Shown here: piece by piece, positions 43,501 to 50,568 of the stretch
How the letters are laid out: each line of letters begins with the position of its first letter
Position numbering within the stretch: the first letter of the stretch is position 1
Source: Amycolatopsis xylanica
Lineage (GTDB): Bacteria; Actinomycetota; Actinomycetes; Mycobacteriales; Pseudonocardiaceae
Assembly (NCBI RefSeq): GCF_900107045.1
Contig: NZ_FNON01000004.1
Span: 620,001 to 684,000, forward strand
DNA: 64,000 nucleotides
Reading direction: 5' to 3'
Program-made: the position numbers and the translations under genes
Notes under the pieces: generated by a model
The model's database searches: none
What the model was told of the DNA's origin: nothing
Seen by the model: the letters and a program-made list of their open reading frames with translations, nothing else

Positions 43501-44365
43501 CGGTGTGCTCAAGAAGATGTCCTGCAGGCAGGGGCCGGACAACTGGTCGCGCAAGACGAAGATCCCCGGCGCGCCGGCGGACATCGGCTCGCTGGACACC
43601 AGCCACGATCCCCGGCTCGACTACCAGTCGGTGGCCTGCAGCGGTGCGCGAGCGCACAACCTGCTCAAGAAGAACACCCAGCAGGAAGGGTTCGGCAACA
43701 AACCGGAAGGCCAATCCGGGCAGCTGACCCAGATCGATCGTGGTTTCCTCGACAAGAACACGACCTTGGTGGAGCTGACCATCGGCGGCAACGACGCCCG
43801 GTTCACGCCCATCCTCAAGTCGTGCGCGCTCAACAATCCCCTCGGCGGTTGCGACGCGAGCGATTACAAGATGGACGACGACCCGGAACCGCTGGGCGTC
43901 TATCAGCGCAAGCTCGCGTCCACCAAGATCAAGCCCGCGGTGCAGCAGGTGCTGAGGCAGATCCACGAGACCGCGCCGAACGCGAAGATCATGATCATGT
44001 CGTACCCGCGGCTGTTCTCCGCCACCACGTGCTCGGTCGAACGGAACGGCTGGGAGGCCACGGCGTTCAGTGAAGGAGAACAGCGCTTCCTGAACGACTT
44101 CGCGGACTTCTTCTTCGCCGAGGTCTACTCCGGACTGGGTGCGCTGCCGAACGTGTCCGTGATCGAAGGCCAGCAGGCCATCGCGGGCCACGCGGTCTGC
44201 GACCCCGACCAATGGCTCAACGGGATCCTGCTCGGCGGCAGCGGTGGCGCCAACCCGCCCTGGAGTGTCATGGACGGCAACAGTTTTCACCCGAAGTCGA
44301 ACGGCTACACCGCGTTCGGCGCACTGGCCAGCCAGAAGCTCACCAGCATCTACCCATCCTGGTAA
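40583..44365 (+). CDS. Giant secreted protein: transglycosylase-like plus SGNH hydrolase
   Basis: A 1260-residue exported protein, paralogous to the preceding one over its first about 940 residues: propeller-like N-terminus, LT-like motifs VLAQESNMWQA (Glu near 453), CGYGAGQVTTGM (492) and AIWAYNTGF (566), then the HQAGAGFAGHFWFAHTY beta domain. It has an extra C-terminal SGNH/GDSL esterase: GDSYSAGEG near residue 950, GGNDARF near 1068 and NSFHPKSNGY near 1233; the usual Asp three residues before the His is Asn. Together this suggests a wall-active enzyme that could cut glycan strands and remove O-acyl groups. It resembles NocE-type proteins of unknown function (recalled, not searched). Confidence 0.82.
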   Translation: MRTSMRKLLHAATGIAMVAASMITVTPAHADPPQPPPEKSSRVLDPDRTLPKDWRRSEDRVLTTESDDRGLHLLVADAKQAYQWRVVASLSEPGYDTNLWTGQACLTGSGQRAAVVYAPRQFSNREDKMNRGAFAAIVDLTDGKVTKLAERVTLAYFNPGCGTGEEVLFSRQEDSTTRFLRVDARTGAVQRNLTSKGQLTSAVPVGDKIVAAGANRLVELDSAGKATTVQATGGVPFRLQASAAEVGYQVVRGDRVDVFRYANGTSTKVAEGRKGALALKGSGGNLFLTGPDAKGLPAPAGWRALDAPADADVSSRGGLVVTGTVSAPGRKVTITARSTETAKPLEFAVDTESTSSGAAPASTAGVTEDESTVPWDVDRACAVPRNDHRLQTYQPTPEQVEWAANLAVQGKLTFQRPANWANNGLPAYSPQDLFKPDPAIRVPAQVLLAVLAQESNMWQASSRITDGSSGNFLQGGFYGNLMGGEVNFDAADCGYGAGQVTTGMYKKDTGEAMSDLQQKAVALDYTANIAAALLILQDKWRVTKANGLIANNGDPKFIENWWLAIWAYNTGFHLRDGDRPWGLGWLNNPANPIYLPDRQPFLTTAVQDYHDPNIPGDTNPYDNAKHPNKWSYPERVMGFAARSLVRYNYQYQRFNDTYLVGNWPSGMKDGQPGLNTFCVAARNQCDPAAPPHQQPGPDPDPPGPCQRDDLMCWWSTPVSWVDCTKSCGVERLKYTTVEPRPMATNIHEPQCAVDGLPAGATIVDDLNADGPFGPDGCARNWPRGGNFDLKFASTINTTTGKTIYPAKQDFHQAGAGFAGHFWFAHTYERDNAASNKMKVEGTWQTYAPLNAWTRIYVHIPDEGAHTRQADYQIYDAPSAQPGGKPSHRSISTMWEKNTWVSIGVFDFTGNLPGKVTLNNLTEDGRGVEDIAFDAVAFEKLPAKPAHFVVAMGDSYSAGEGTNNFYHWSNVDEDGVLKKMSCRQGPDNWSRKTKIPGAPADIGSLDTSHDPRLDYQSVACSGARAHNLLKKNTQQEGFGNKPEGQSGQLTQIDRGFLDKNTTLVELTIGGNDARFTPILKSCALNNPLGGCDASDYKMDDDPEPLGVYQRKLASTKIKPAVQQVLRQIHETAPNAKIMIMSYPRLFSATTCSVERNGWEATAFSEGEQRFLNDFADFFFAEVYSGLGALPNVSVIEGQQAIAGHAVCDPDQWLNGILLGGSGGANPPWSVMDGNSFHPKSNGYTAFGALASQKLTSIYPSW

Positions 44366-44377
44366 CGGAGGAAAGCA

Positions 44378-44423
44378 GTCGTGAGTGTTCCGGCCGGTTA
44401 GAACCGGCCGGAACACTCACGAC
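44378..44423. repeat. Family A palindrome, copy 6 (perfect)
   Basis: A perfect 46-bp palindrome, identical to the copy at 33369-33414 and in the same orientation. It lies 12 bases after the giant-protein stop and 3 bases before the stop of the convergent serine hydrolase, a position expected for a bidirectional terminator. Confidence 0.93.
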
Positions 44424-44426
44424 CCC

Positions 44427-45656
44427 CTAGCCCACCAAGGCCTGGTAGACCAGCTGCCGCAGGTGCTGCCGCAGCGGGTACGTGCTCGAAGGCAGAAGTT
44501 GTGTGAAGAACATCGCCGTCAGGTCCTCGTCCGGATCGACCCAGAACGCCGTCGATGCCGCGCCGCCCCACGCGAATTCTCCGGCGCTGGCCAGGGTTTT
44601 CGCCTTGATCGGGTCTTCGAGCACCGAGAAGCCCAGCCCGAAACCGTGCCCGTCGAACGGCATCTCCGCGAACAGCGGCCGTCCGTAGGCCTCGAGGTCG
44701 ACATGCCCCGGCAGGTGGTTCGACGCCATCAGCTCGACGGTCCGCGGGCCGAGCACGCGGACGCCGTCGAGTTCCCCGCCACGCAACAACATCTGCGTGA
44801 AGCGGTGGTAGTCGGCCGCGGTCGACACGAGGCCGCCGCCACCCGAGAGACAGTCCGGCCGCGCCGCGCCGACCGCGCCGAAAGCGTCGTTGCGGACGAT
44901 TTTCCCGGTGCCGGGCGTCGGCACGTACATCGCGGCGAGGCGGTCCTTGTCCTCGGTCCAGAACGCCGTCTCCGTCATGCCGAGCGGCTCGAAGATGGCC
45001 GCCGAGAAGAACTCGTCGAGCGGTTTGCCCGAAACGACCTCGACCAGCCTGCCGAGCACGTCGGTGGCCACGGAGTAGTTCCACTCGCTGCCCGGCTGGA
45101 ACACCAGCGGCAGCTTCGCCCACGCCTGGCTGCACGCGGCGAGGTCGAGCCCCGGCGGCGTGCCCCATTCGTAGCCCTGCGCGCGGTACAGCGCGTCGAC
45201 CGGGCCCGCGTTGTGGAAGCCGTAGGTGAGCCCCGCGGTGTGCGTGAGCAGGTGCCAGACCCGGATCGGCTCGGTCGCCGGCTCGGTCACCGGGCGTAGC
45301 GAGGAGCCCTTGGTGAACACGCGCGGCTCGGCGAATTCGGGCAGCCAATGAGAAATGGGGTCCGTCAGCTGGAACAGGCCCTGTTCGTAGAGCATCATCG
45401 CGGCGACCGACGTGATGGGCTTGGTCATCGAGAAGATGCGCCATCGGGTGTCGGGTTCGACCGGTAGCCCGGCCTCGACATCGCGCAGGCCGGAGCTGCC
45501 GACATACGCGATCTTTCCTTGCCTGCTGATCACGGCCAGCCAGCCGGGAAGCAGTCCATTATCGACATATCGGGCGAAATGCGTGTCGATCCGCCCGAGT
45601 CGGTCAGCGTCGAAACCTAGGTCGGCCGGGTCGGAATCCACCTTGAGTTCGGTCAC
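44427..45656 (-). CDS. Serine hydrolase of the beta-lactamase (class C/EstB) family
   Basis: A 409-residue penicillin-binding-protein-fold hydrolase. The nucleophile is in FSMTKPITS (SxxK), the second motif is WNYSVATDV (YxV/N), and LLTHTAGLTYG and GGGGLVSTAADYHRF are typical of the EstB-like esterase group. No signal peptide is visible, so it is probably cytoplasmic and an esterase rather than a true beta-lactamase. GTG at 45656 (VTELKVDSDP) is chosen; the upstream frame is of poor quality. It ends next to a family A palindrome. Confidence 0.9.
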   Translation of the reverse strand: MTELKVDSDPADLGFDADRLGRIDTHFARYVDNGLLPGWLAVISRQGKIAYVGSSGLRDVEAGLPVEPDTRWRIFSMTKPITSVAAMMLYEQGLFQLTDPISHWLPEFAEPRVFTKGSSLRPVTEPATEPIRVWHLLTHTAGLTYGFHNAGPVDALYRAQGYEWGTPPGLDLAACSQAWAKLPLVFQPGSEWNYSVATDVLGRLVEVVSGKPLDEFFSAAIFEPLGMTETAFWTEDKDRLAAMYVPTPGTGKIVRNDAFGAVGAARPDCLSGGGGLVSTAADYHRFTQMLLRGGELDGVRVLGPRTVELMASNHLPGHVDLEAYGRPLFAEMPFDGHGFGLGFSVLEDPIKAKTLASAGEFAWGGAASTAFWVDPDEDLTAMFFTQLLPSSTYPLRQHLRQLVYQALVG

Positions 45657-45666
45657 TGGCCCGACA

Positions 45667-46473
45667 TTACGCGTTCTTTTCGGCCGCTTTCTGGATCCGC
45701 CACTCCTCGTCGGTCGCGCCGCGGCGCCAGTAACCGGAGATAGACAGCAGGTCCTTGCGCATGCCCCGCTCGCCGAGCAGGTACTTGCGAAGCTCGCGGA
45801 CGAACCCGGCCTCACCGTGCACGAAGGCCTGCACGAGACCCTCCGGGAACTCCAGGTCGCGCACGGCCTTCTCCAGGTCGTCGCCGGAGGACCGGTGCAG
45901 CCAGACGATCCGCGAGTCGGCCGCGCGCGTGCTCAGCGGCAGTTCCTCGGTGTCGTCCTGGACCAGGATGAACGCCCGCACGACCGCGGCGGGCGACATG
46001 GCCTCCAGCGACGCACTGATCGCGGGCAACGCGCTCTCGTCGCCGGCCAGCAGGTGCCAGTCGGCCTCGTCGCCGGGCGCGTAGGCGCCGCCGGGACCGG
46101 AAATCAGCAGCTCATCGCCGGGTCGCGCGCGCATCGCCCACGGTCCGGCGAGCCCCTCGTCGCCGTGCACGACGAAGTCGAGGGTGAGCTCACCCTTGAC
46201 CTCGTCGTAGCTCCGGACGGTGTACGAGCGCATCCGCGGCCAGTGCTCACGCGGCATGGTCGCCTTGATGACCTGCAGGTCGAAAGGCTCGGGATAGCTC
46301 ACGCCGGGCACGGGCAGCAACACCTTGACGTAGGCGTCGGTGCAGCCGTTCGGCCTGAAGTCGGCGATCTGCGGGCCGCCCGCGACGATCCGGATCATGT
46401 GGGGGGTGAGCCGTTCGACACGCAGCACGGCCAGCCGCAGACACGGACGCGTCGCGCGTTGGGTGACTACCAT
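45667..46473 (-). CDS. Siderophore-interacting protein (ferric-siderophore reductase)
   Basis: A 268-residue FAD-binding SIP/ViuB-like protein that reduces ferric siderophores inside the cell. The flavin-binding RSYTVR motif, the LLISGPGG-like segment and the C-terminal SGYWRRGATDEEW are diagnostic. It starts about 26 bases downstream of a DtxR/IdeR-type iron box, so it should be derepressed in low iron. No siderophore biosynthesis or uptake genes are near. Confidence 0.93.
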   Translation of the reverse strand: MVVTQRATRPCLRLAVLRVERLTPHMIRIVAGGPQIADFRPNGCTDAYVKVLLPVPGVSYPEPFDLQVIKATMPREHWPRMRSYTVRSYDEVKGELTLDFVVHGDEGLAGPWAMRARPGDELLISGPGGAYAPGDEADWHLLAGDESALPAISASLEAMSPAAVVRAFILVQDDTEELPLSTRAADSRIVWLHRSSGDDLEKAVRDLEFPEGLVQAFVHGEAGFVRELRKYLLGERGMRKDLLSISGYWRRGATDEEWRIQKAAEKNA

Positions 46474-46498
46474 CGCTCACTCCTTTCCTCTGGTGCTC

Positions 46499-46517
46499 TG
46501 AGCTAAGGCTAGCCTAA
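46499..46517 (-). promoter_or_regulatory. DtxR/IdeR-type iron box
   Basis: On the minus strand the 19-mer TTAGGCTAGCCTTAGCTCA matches 14 of 19 positions of the iron-box consensus TTAGGTTAGGCTAACCTAA. It is 26 bases upstream of the SIP gene and overlaps the stop codon of the SRPBCC gene. Iron-dependent repression of the SIP gene is predicted. Confidence 0.7.
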
Positions 46518-46841
46518 GTCATCGAGCAGCGCAGTGAACCCCGCCACAACTTTCGCACGGAACCCGATGAAAAGGCGATTCGCGAGCGGCACACTCCACC
46601 GGGCCCGCCTGGCCACATTGAACACTCTGTGTGTAACCAACGTACCCGCCGGGTGATCGTCCACAGTGTACTCTCCGCGATACCACCACCCGCCTTGAAG
46701 AGCGACCATGCGCCGTTCGCGGTCCACTTCCACCCGAGGGCGATAGGGACCGGTTTCCCCGGCGAAGCGCGCGTAAACCCGGTCCACCACCTCATCCGGC
46801 GGCGCGTGGACCACGCCGCTCACCTCGACCATCGGCTTCAT
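46509..46841 (-). CDS. SRPBCC (START-like) small protein
   Basis: A 110-residue protein beginning VSGVVHAPPDEVVDRVYARF, with GGWWYRGEYTVDDHPAG and AGFTALLDDLG, typical of the polyketide cyclase/dehydrase-like SRPBCC fold that binds hydrophobic ligands. It starts in an ATGA overlap with the SnoaL-like gene upstream, so both are one operon. The stop codon lies inside the iron box of the next gene. The ligand is unknown. Confidence 0.82.
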   Translation of the reverse strand: MKPMVEVSGVVHAPPDEVVDRVYARFAGETGPYRPRVEVDRERRMVALQGGWWYRGEYTVDDHPAGTLVTHRVFNVARRARWSVPLANRLFIGFRAKVVAGFTALLDDLG

Positions 46842-47236
46842 CGGGCACCCGCCGGATCACTGACGCGGGTGTTCTGGAACGACGCGATCCGCCATTCGCC
46901 GTTGTCCCGCACCAGCACGTAAGTGACCGTCGACGCGCGAAAATCCGCCCCATCGAGGGAGGACCCGCCGCCTGCGACGACGATCGCGACGTCCGGGCGC
47001 ACGAACCGGACTTTGACCTCACCGGTCCCGCCGCCGAGCTTCAACCCCTTCAACGGCCCTTCGAACAGCGCGCGATGACTGGCCTCGATCGCCTCACGAC
47101 CAGGCATATTCATCCCGAAGAATGTCACGTAGTCGGCGTCTTCAGTGAACAGGCGGCCGTACGCGGCCGCATCTCCCTCGTTCCACGCTGCGACGAGCGC
47201 GGCCAGCACCTCAAGGACGGCTTTTTCCTCGGACAT
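46838..47236 (-). CDS. SgcJ/EcaC (SnoaL-like) family protein
   Basis: A 132-residue NTF2-fold protein (VLEVLAALVAAWNEGDAAAY, LFTEDADYVTFFGMNMPGRE, IASFQNTRV) of the SgcJ/EcaC group of uncertain function. The gene is divergent from a TetR regulator, and three inverted repeats lie between them starting 22 bases from its ATG, so it is the likely target of that repressor together with the SRPBCC gene. Confidence 0.88.
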   Translation of the reverse strand: MSEEKAVLEVLAALVAAWNEGDAAAYGRLFTEDADYVTFFGMNMPGREAIEASHRALFEGPLKGLKLGGGTGEVKVRFVRPDVAIVVAGGGSSLDGADFRASTVTYVLVRDNGEWRIASFQNTRVSDPAGAR

Positions 47237-47257
47237 GAGAGCTCCTTCTTCGACTCG

Positions 47258-47308
47258 ACGAACACCGTTCGTTCAACGAACACCGTTCTACCTACGAACA
47301 GTGTTCGT
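47258..47308. promoter_or_regulatory. Three TetR-type operators at 18-bp spacing
   Basis: ACGAACACCGTTCGT (47258-47272), ACGAACACCGTTC (47276-47288) and ACGAACAGTGTTCGT (47294-47308) each have the form GAAC-N3-GTTC. The centres are exactly 18 bp apart, almost two helical turns, which suits cooperative binding of dimers on one face. They fill the gap between the divergent SgcJ-like gene and the TetR gene. Confidence 0.85.
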
Positions 47309-47354
47309 GTCAAGCGCGAGGTTCGCTAGAGTGACCGCCACAGGAGGTGGCCGA

Positions 47355-48062
47355 GTGGCTGTACCGAACTCGCCGTGGCACCGGGAACCGGCGCGGCGCG
47401 CGGCGAAACCCCAGCTTTCGCGCGAGCTGATCGTCAAGACCGCGCTCGAGATACTGGCCGCGGACGGCATCGACGCGGTCAGCATGCGCCGCGTCGCGCA
47501 GGCGCTCGAAACGGGACCGGCCTCGCTGTACGCCCATGTGTCCAATAAGGACGAACTCGACGAGCTGATGTTCGACCGGATACTCGGCGACGCCCCGATT
47601 CCGGCGCCCGACCCGAGCCGCTGGGCCGAGCAGGTCAAGGAGCTCCTGCGCGCCCAGCTGGCGGCGATGCTGAGCCACCCCGGCATCGCGAAGGTCGCCT
47701 GGAACACCATGGTCCCCATCGGCCCGAACGCGCTGCGCCACGGCGAGGCGATGATCGCGCTGCTGCGCGCGGGCGGTCTCCCGCTCCGTCAAGCGGTGTT
47801 CGCCGGCGACGCGCTCGCCACGTACACCAAGGCTTTCGCCTACGAGGGCAGTGTCTGGATGTCCGGTGACGTCGACCAGCAGGAGCTCGCGCAGCGCAGC
47901 GAATACCTGAAGTCGTTGCCCCCCAACGAATTCCCGAACCTGCTGCAGATGAACGGCTTGTTCAGCGGCGAAACCGCCCAGGAGCGCTTCGAGTACGCCC
48001 TCGACCTCTTCCTGGCCGGGATCTCAGGCGGCAAGGCGGCGCACGACACCGTCGGCGAGTAG
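47355..48062 (+). CDS. TetR-family repressor (TetR_C-type, larger)
   Basis: A 235-residue TetR regulator. The N-terminal helix-turn-helix is at about residues 20-65 (LIVKTALEILAADGIDAVSM, LYAHVSNKDELDEL) and the C-terminal ligand domain is of the TetR_C (tetracycline-repressor-like) kind. GTG at 47355 follows a strong AGGAGGTGG site. It probably represses itself and the divergent SgcJ/SRPBCC operon through the three GAAC-N3-GTTC sites. It overlaps the convergent hemW gene by 39 bases. Confidence 0.9.
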   Translation: MAVPNSPWHREPARRAAKPQLSRELIVKTALEILAADGIDAVSMRRVAQALETGPASLYAHVSNKDELDELMFDRILGDAPIPAPDPSRWAEQVKELLRAQLAAMLSHPGIAKVAWNTMVPIGPNALRHGEAMIALLRAGGLPLRQAVFAGDALATYTKAFAYEGSVWMSGDVDQQELAQRSEYLKSLPPNEFPNLLQMNGLFSGETAQERFEYALDLFLAGISGGKAAHDTVGE

Positions 48063-49238
48063 CCGCCCGCGATCGGTCAGCACGGCCCGCCCACCGTCCA
48101 AAGCGGACGCGTCGAGCAAGCCTTCCGCGGCCGCCGCACGAGCCTCGGCGAGCCCGTCCGCGTCGAGCGCGTCGAGCGAAAGTCCTTCCGCCAGCCGGAG
48201 TTCGAGCATGATCCGCTCCAGATGCCGGTCCGCCTCGGTGAGCACTTCACGCCCGCCCGCGGGCGAAGAACCCTCGGCGAGCAGCGACGCGTACCGCGCC
48301 GGATGCTTGACGTTCCACCACCGCACCCCGCCGACATGGCTGTGCGCGCCGGGCCCGGCGCCCCACCAGTCGCCGCCCCGCCAGTACCCGAGGTTGTGGC
48401 GGCACCGCGCGGCATCGGACGACGCCCAGTTGGACACCTCGTACCAGCGGAGGCCCGCCTTCACGAGCATCTCGTCGATCAACTCGTAGTCGGCGGCCAG
48501 CACGTCGTCGTCCGGCGCGGGCAGCTCACCCCGCTTGACCTTCCTGGCGAGCGCGGTCCCTTCCTCGACGATCAGCGCGTACGCGCTCACGTGGTCCACC
48601 TCGGCGGCGAGCACCGCGTCGAGCGAGGCACGCAGATCCTCGACCCGCTCCCCCGGCGTCCCATAGATGACATCGAGGTTGACGTGCGCGAACCCCGCCT
48701 CACGCGCCTCTTTCGCGGCCGCGACGGGACGCCCGGGCGTGTGCGTGCGATCGAGGATCTTGAGCACATGCTGGGCCGCCGACTGCATCCCGAGCGAGAT
48801 CCGGTTGAACCCGGCCGCGCGGATGCCGTCGAAGAACGCGGACGACGTCGACTCCGGGTTGGACTCGGTGGTCACCTCGGCGTCCTTCGCGAGACCGAAC
48901 GCCCCGCGCACGGCGTCGAGCACATTCGCGAGCCCGTCCGCTCCGAGCAGCGAAGGCGTGCCCCCGCCGACGAACACGGTGTCCACGGCAGGCGCCTTCT
49001 TGAGCACCCGCGCGGCGAGGTCGAGTTCCCGCTTCAGCCCGTCCAGCCACGATTCGGGCGACGCCGCCGAGCCGAGCTCACCGGCGGTATAGGTGTTGAA
49101 GTCGCAGTACCCGCAGCGTGTGGCGCAGAACGGCACGTGCACGTAGACCCCGAACGGCCGCTCGCCGACCCCCTCGAGCGCGCTGGCGGGAAGGTCGGCT
49201 TCGACGGTGGTGGTCAGATCGAGAGGCAGTGCGGGCAC
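48024..49238 (-). CDS. hemW: Radical SAM heme chaperone HemW
   Basis: A 404-residue radical SAM protein related to oxygen-independent coproporphyrinogen III oxidase. The cluster motif is CATRCGYCDFNTYT (CxxxCxxC), after VYVHVPF. The sequence ends with the HemW C-terminal winged helix region. The HemN-specific N-terminal extension is absent and the length fits HemW, which binds heme and hands it to respiratory enzymes. The 3' end overlaps the TetR gene by 39 bases in convergent arrangement. Confidence 0.92.
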   Translation of the reverse strand: MPALPLDLTTTVEADLPASALEGVGERPFGVYVHVPFCATRCGYCDFNTYTAGELGSAASPESWLDGLKRELDLAARVLKKAPAVDTVFVGGGTPSLLGADGLANVLDAVRGAFGLAKDAEVTTESNPESTSSAFFDGIRAAGFNRISLGMQSAAQHVLKILDRTHTPGRPVAAAKEAREAGFAHVNLDVIYGTPGERVEDLRASLDAVLAAEVDHVSAYALIVEEGTALARKVKRGELPAPDDDVLAADYELIDEMLVKAGLRWYEVSNWASSDAARCRHNLGYWRGGDWWGAGPGAHSHVGGVRWWNVKHPARYASLLAEGSSPAGGREVLTEADRHLERIMLELRLAEGLSLDALDADGLAEARAAAAEGLLDASALDGGRAVLTDRGRLLADGVVRRLAA

Positions 49239-49275
49239 ACCCCAGTCTCCCCCAGCGAGCCGGAACTCCTGGCGA

Positions 49276-49624
49276 GGGGTCGTGAGTGTTGCGGCCGGTT
49301 AGAGCGAACCGGTATTCGACGACCTGCCCGTGACGTGGCCTTGGCTGGCGTGCACGGGCGGGGCTTGTGTCACGCTCAGCGGAACGAAAGTGACTTATGT
49401 GTGGTGGTGTGTGGGAAACGAGGCGTTCAACGCTCCGTTTCCCACACGCCGGGCCCCGGCCTGGGTGACAAGGGCGGCCCTTGTCACGTGCCCAGGGTGG
49501 ACGAGCCCGAGCGAGTGGAAGAATTTCTGCATCTAACGGAGCAAACCTTCCACCCGCGCCGAGACTCGCGTGGCAGGTAGCCAGGTACCGGTCCGCTAGA
49601 ACCGGCCGCAACACTCACGACCCC
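49276..49624. mobile_element. MITE-like element bounded by family A half-palindromes (copy 7)
   Basis: A 349-bp element without a gene. Its ends are 25-bp perfect inverted repeats (GGGGTCGTGAGTGTTGCGGC... and complement), which are the two halves of a family A palindrome. The interior holds a 39-bp hairpin (49409-49447, arms GTGTGGGAAACG) and a 23-bp perfect palindrome (49465-49487, arm GTGACAAGGGC). A related but decayed interior follows the palindrome at 63704. It fills the gap between hemW and a small secreted-protein gene. No flanking target duplication is obvious. Confidence 0.65.
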
Positions 49625-49628
49625 TGGC

Positions 49629-49985
49629 TTACGGCCTGGCGGCGATCGACACGTCGATCGAGTTCGTCCGCACGCCGTTGTCGAAGGTGACCCACATCGC
49701 CGTGCTCAAGCTGAGCGAGAAGTCGTCGACGCGGTACTGCATGTACCACTCGCCACGCCCGTTCGACTCGATGTCCTTGCTCAGCGGCATGTCCACGACC
49801 AGCCGCCAGGCGAGGTGCGCCTTGGCCCTGGCCGGGCAGCCGGTGGCGCGGAACTCGTAGACCTCGCCCTTGTAGAGCACGCCATTGGCGGTGGGTTTCG
49901 CCAGCGTGCAGATCGGGGCCGCCGAGGCCACGCCCGGCACCAGCATCGAAGCGAGCACCGCCGCGGCGACGAGCATCCTGCGCAT
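49629..49985 (-). CDS. Small secreted hypothetical protein
   Basis: A 118-residue exported protein with signal peptide MRRMLVAAAVLASMLVPGVA. The mature part has two cysteines (ICTLAKP and ATGCPARA), which may pair, and beta-strand-like stretches (EVYEFRATG, GEWYMQYRVDDFSLSLS). No family was recognised. Its stop lies 5 bases from the MITE-like element. Confidence 0.8.
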   Translation of the reverse strand: MRRMLVAAAVLASMLVPGVASAAPICTLAKPTANGVLYKGEVYEFRATGCPARAKAHLAWRLVVDMPLSKDIESNGRGEWYMQYRVDDFSLSLSTAMWVTFDNGVRTNSIDVSIAARP

Positions 49986-50060
49986 TCCGTCCTCCGTCCT
50001 TTGTAGATCGGGGTCCGAAACTAGCCGGGAAACGATCTTGCCGCGGCGGAACTCACCCGA

Positions 50061-50474
50061 TCAGGCAAACCCGTTCGCGGCAAGCCATTCCGGCGACGGC
50101 GGGATCAGCTCGATGATGTCGAGCAGCAGGCCGTTGCAGTCGAGCGCGTAGAAGTGCCGCTGGCCGTACTCCTCGTCCTTGAGTTCCTGGACGATCTTCA
50201 CCCCTTCTTCCTTCAGCCGCGCCTGCTCGGCGGCGGCGTCTTCGACCATGAAGCCGAACATGAGCCCGGCCGGGTCCTGTGTGCGGTAGCCGTCGGGCAC
50301 CGACTCGTGGCCGCGCCGCACGAAGCTGAGTTCGAACTGCTCCGGCCCGAGGTTGAAGCTGACGAACCAGTCGAGCTCGACGGTCACCTTGAGCCCCAGG
50401 TGACGCTGATACCACTGGCTGGTCGCGGCGATGTCGTCCACCAGCGCGCCCGGCCCGAAACCCTTGATCTTCAA
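50061..50474 (-). CDS. VOC-family (glyoxalase-like) protein
   Basis: A 137-residue vicinal-oxygen-chelate protein (ALVDDIAATSQWYQRHLGLK, ALDCNGLLLDIIELIPP). The two-module beta-alpha-beta fold is expected, with metal ligands such as His near ESFVRRGHE and Glu in DIIEL. It is divergent from a TetR gene over 94 bp that contain an operator, so it is probably controlled by that repressor. The reaction is unknown. Confidence 0.88.
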   Translation of the reverse strand: MKIKGFGPGALVDDIAATSQWYQRHLGLKVTVELDWFVSFNLGPEQFELSFVRRGHESVPDGYRTQDPAGLMFGFMVEDAAAEQARLKEEGVKIVQELKDEEYGQRHFYALDCNGLLLDIIELIPPSPEWLAANGFA

Positions 50475-50541
50475 ACCCGCCTCCTTTGAACCACTCTGTT
50501 TGTAGCACTTTAGCCATAGTGGTTTGATGGATGCAAGTCAC

Positions 50542-50555
50542 AGAACGTTCGTTCT
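50542..50555. promoter_or_regulatory. TetR operator, copy upstream of the TetR gene
   Basis: AGAACG-TT-CGTTCT, a perfect 6-bp inverted repeat with 2-bp spacer, located 14 bases before the TetR ATG. The same 14-mer occurs at 51950-51963 before the alpha/beta hydrolase. It predicts autorepression and control of the divergent VOC gene. Confidence 0.85.
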
Positions 50556-50568
50556 CTAGACTGGTCTC

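Noticed and set aside
37588..44416. Two long minus-strand open frames opposite the giant secreted proteins
   Set aside because: Both are low-complexity Arg/Val/Gly/Asp-rich shadows. The plus-strand genes have signal peptides, conserved motifs and paralogy.
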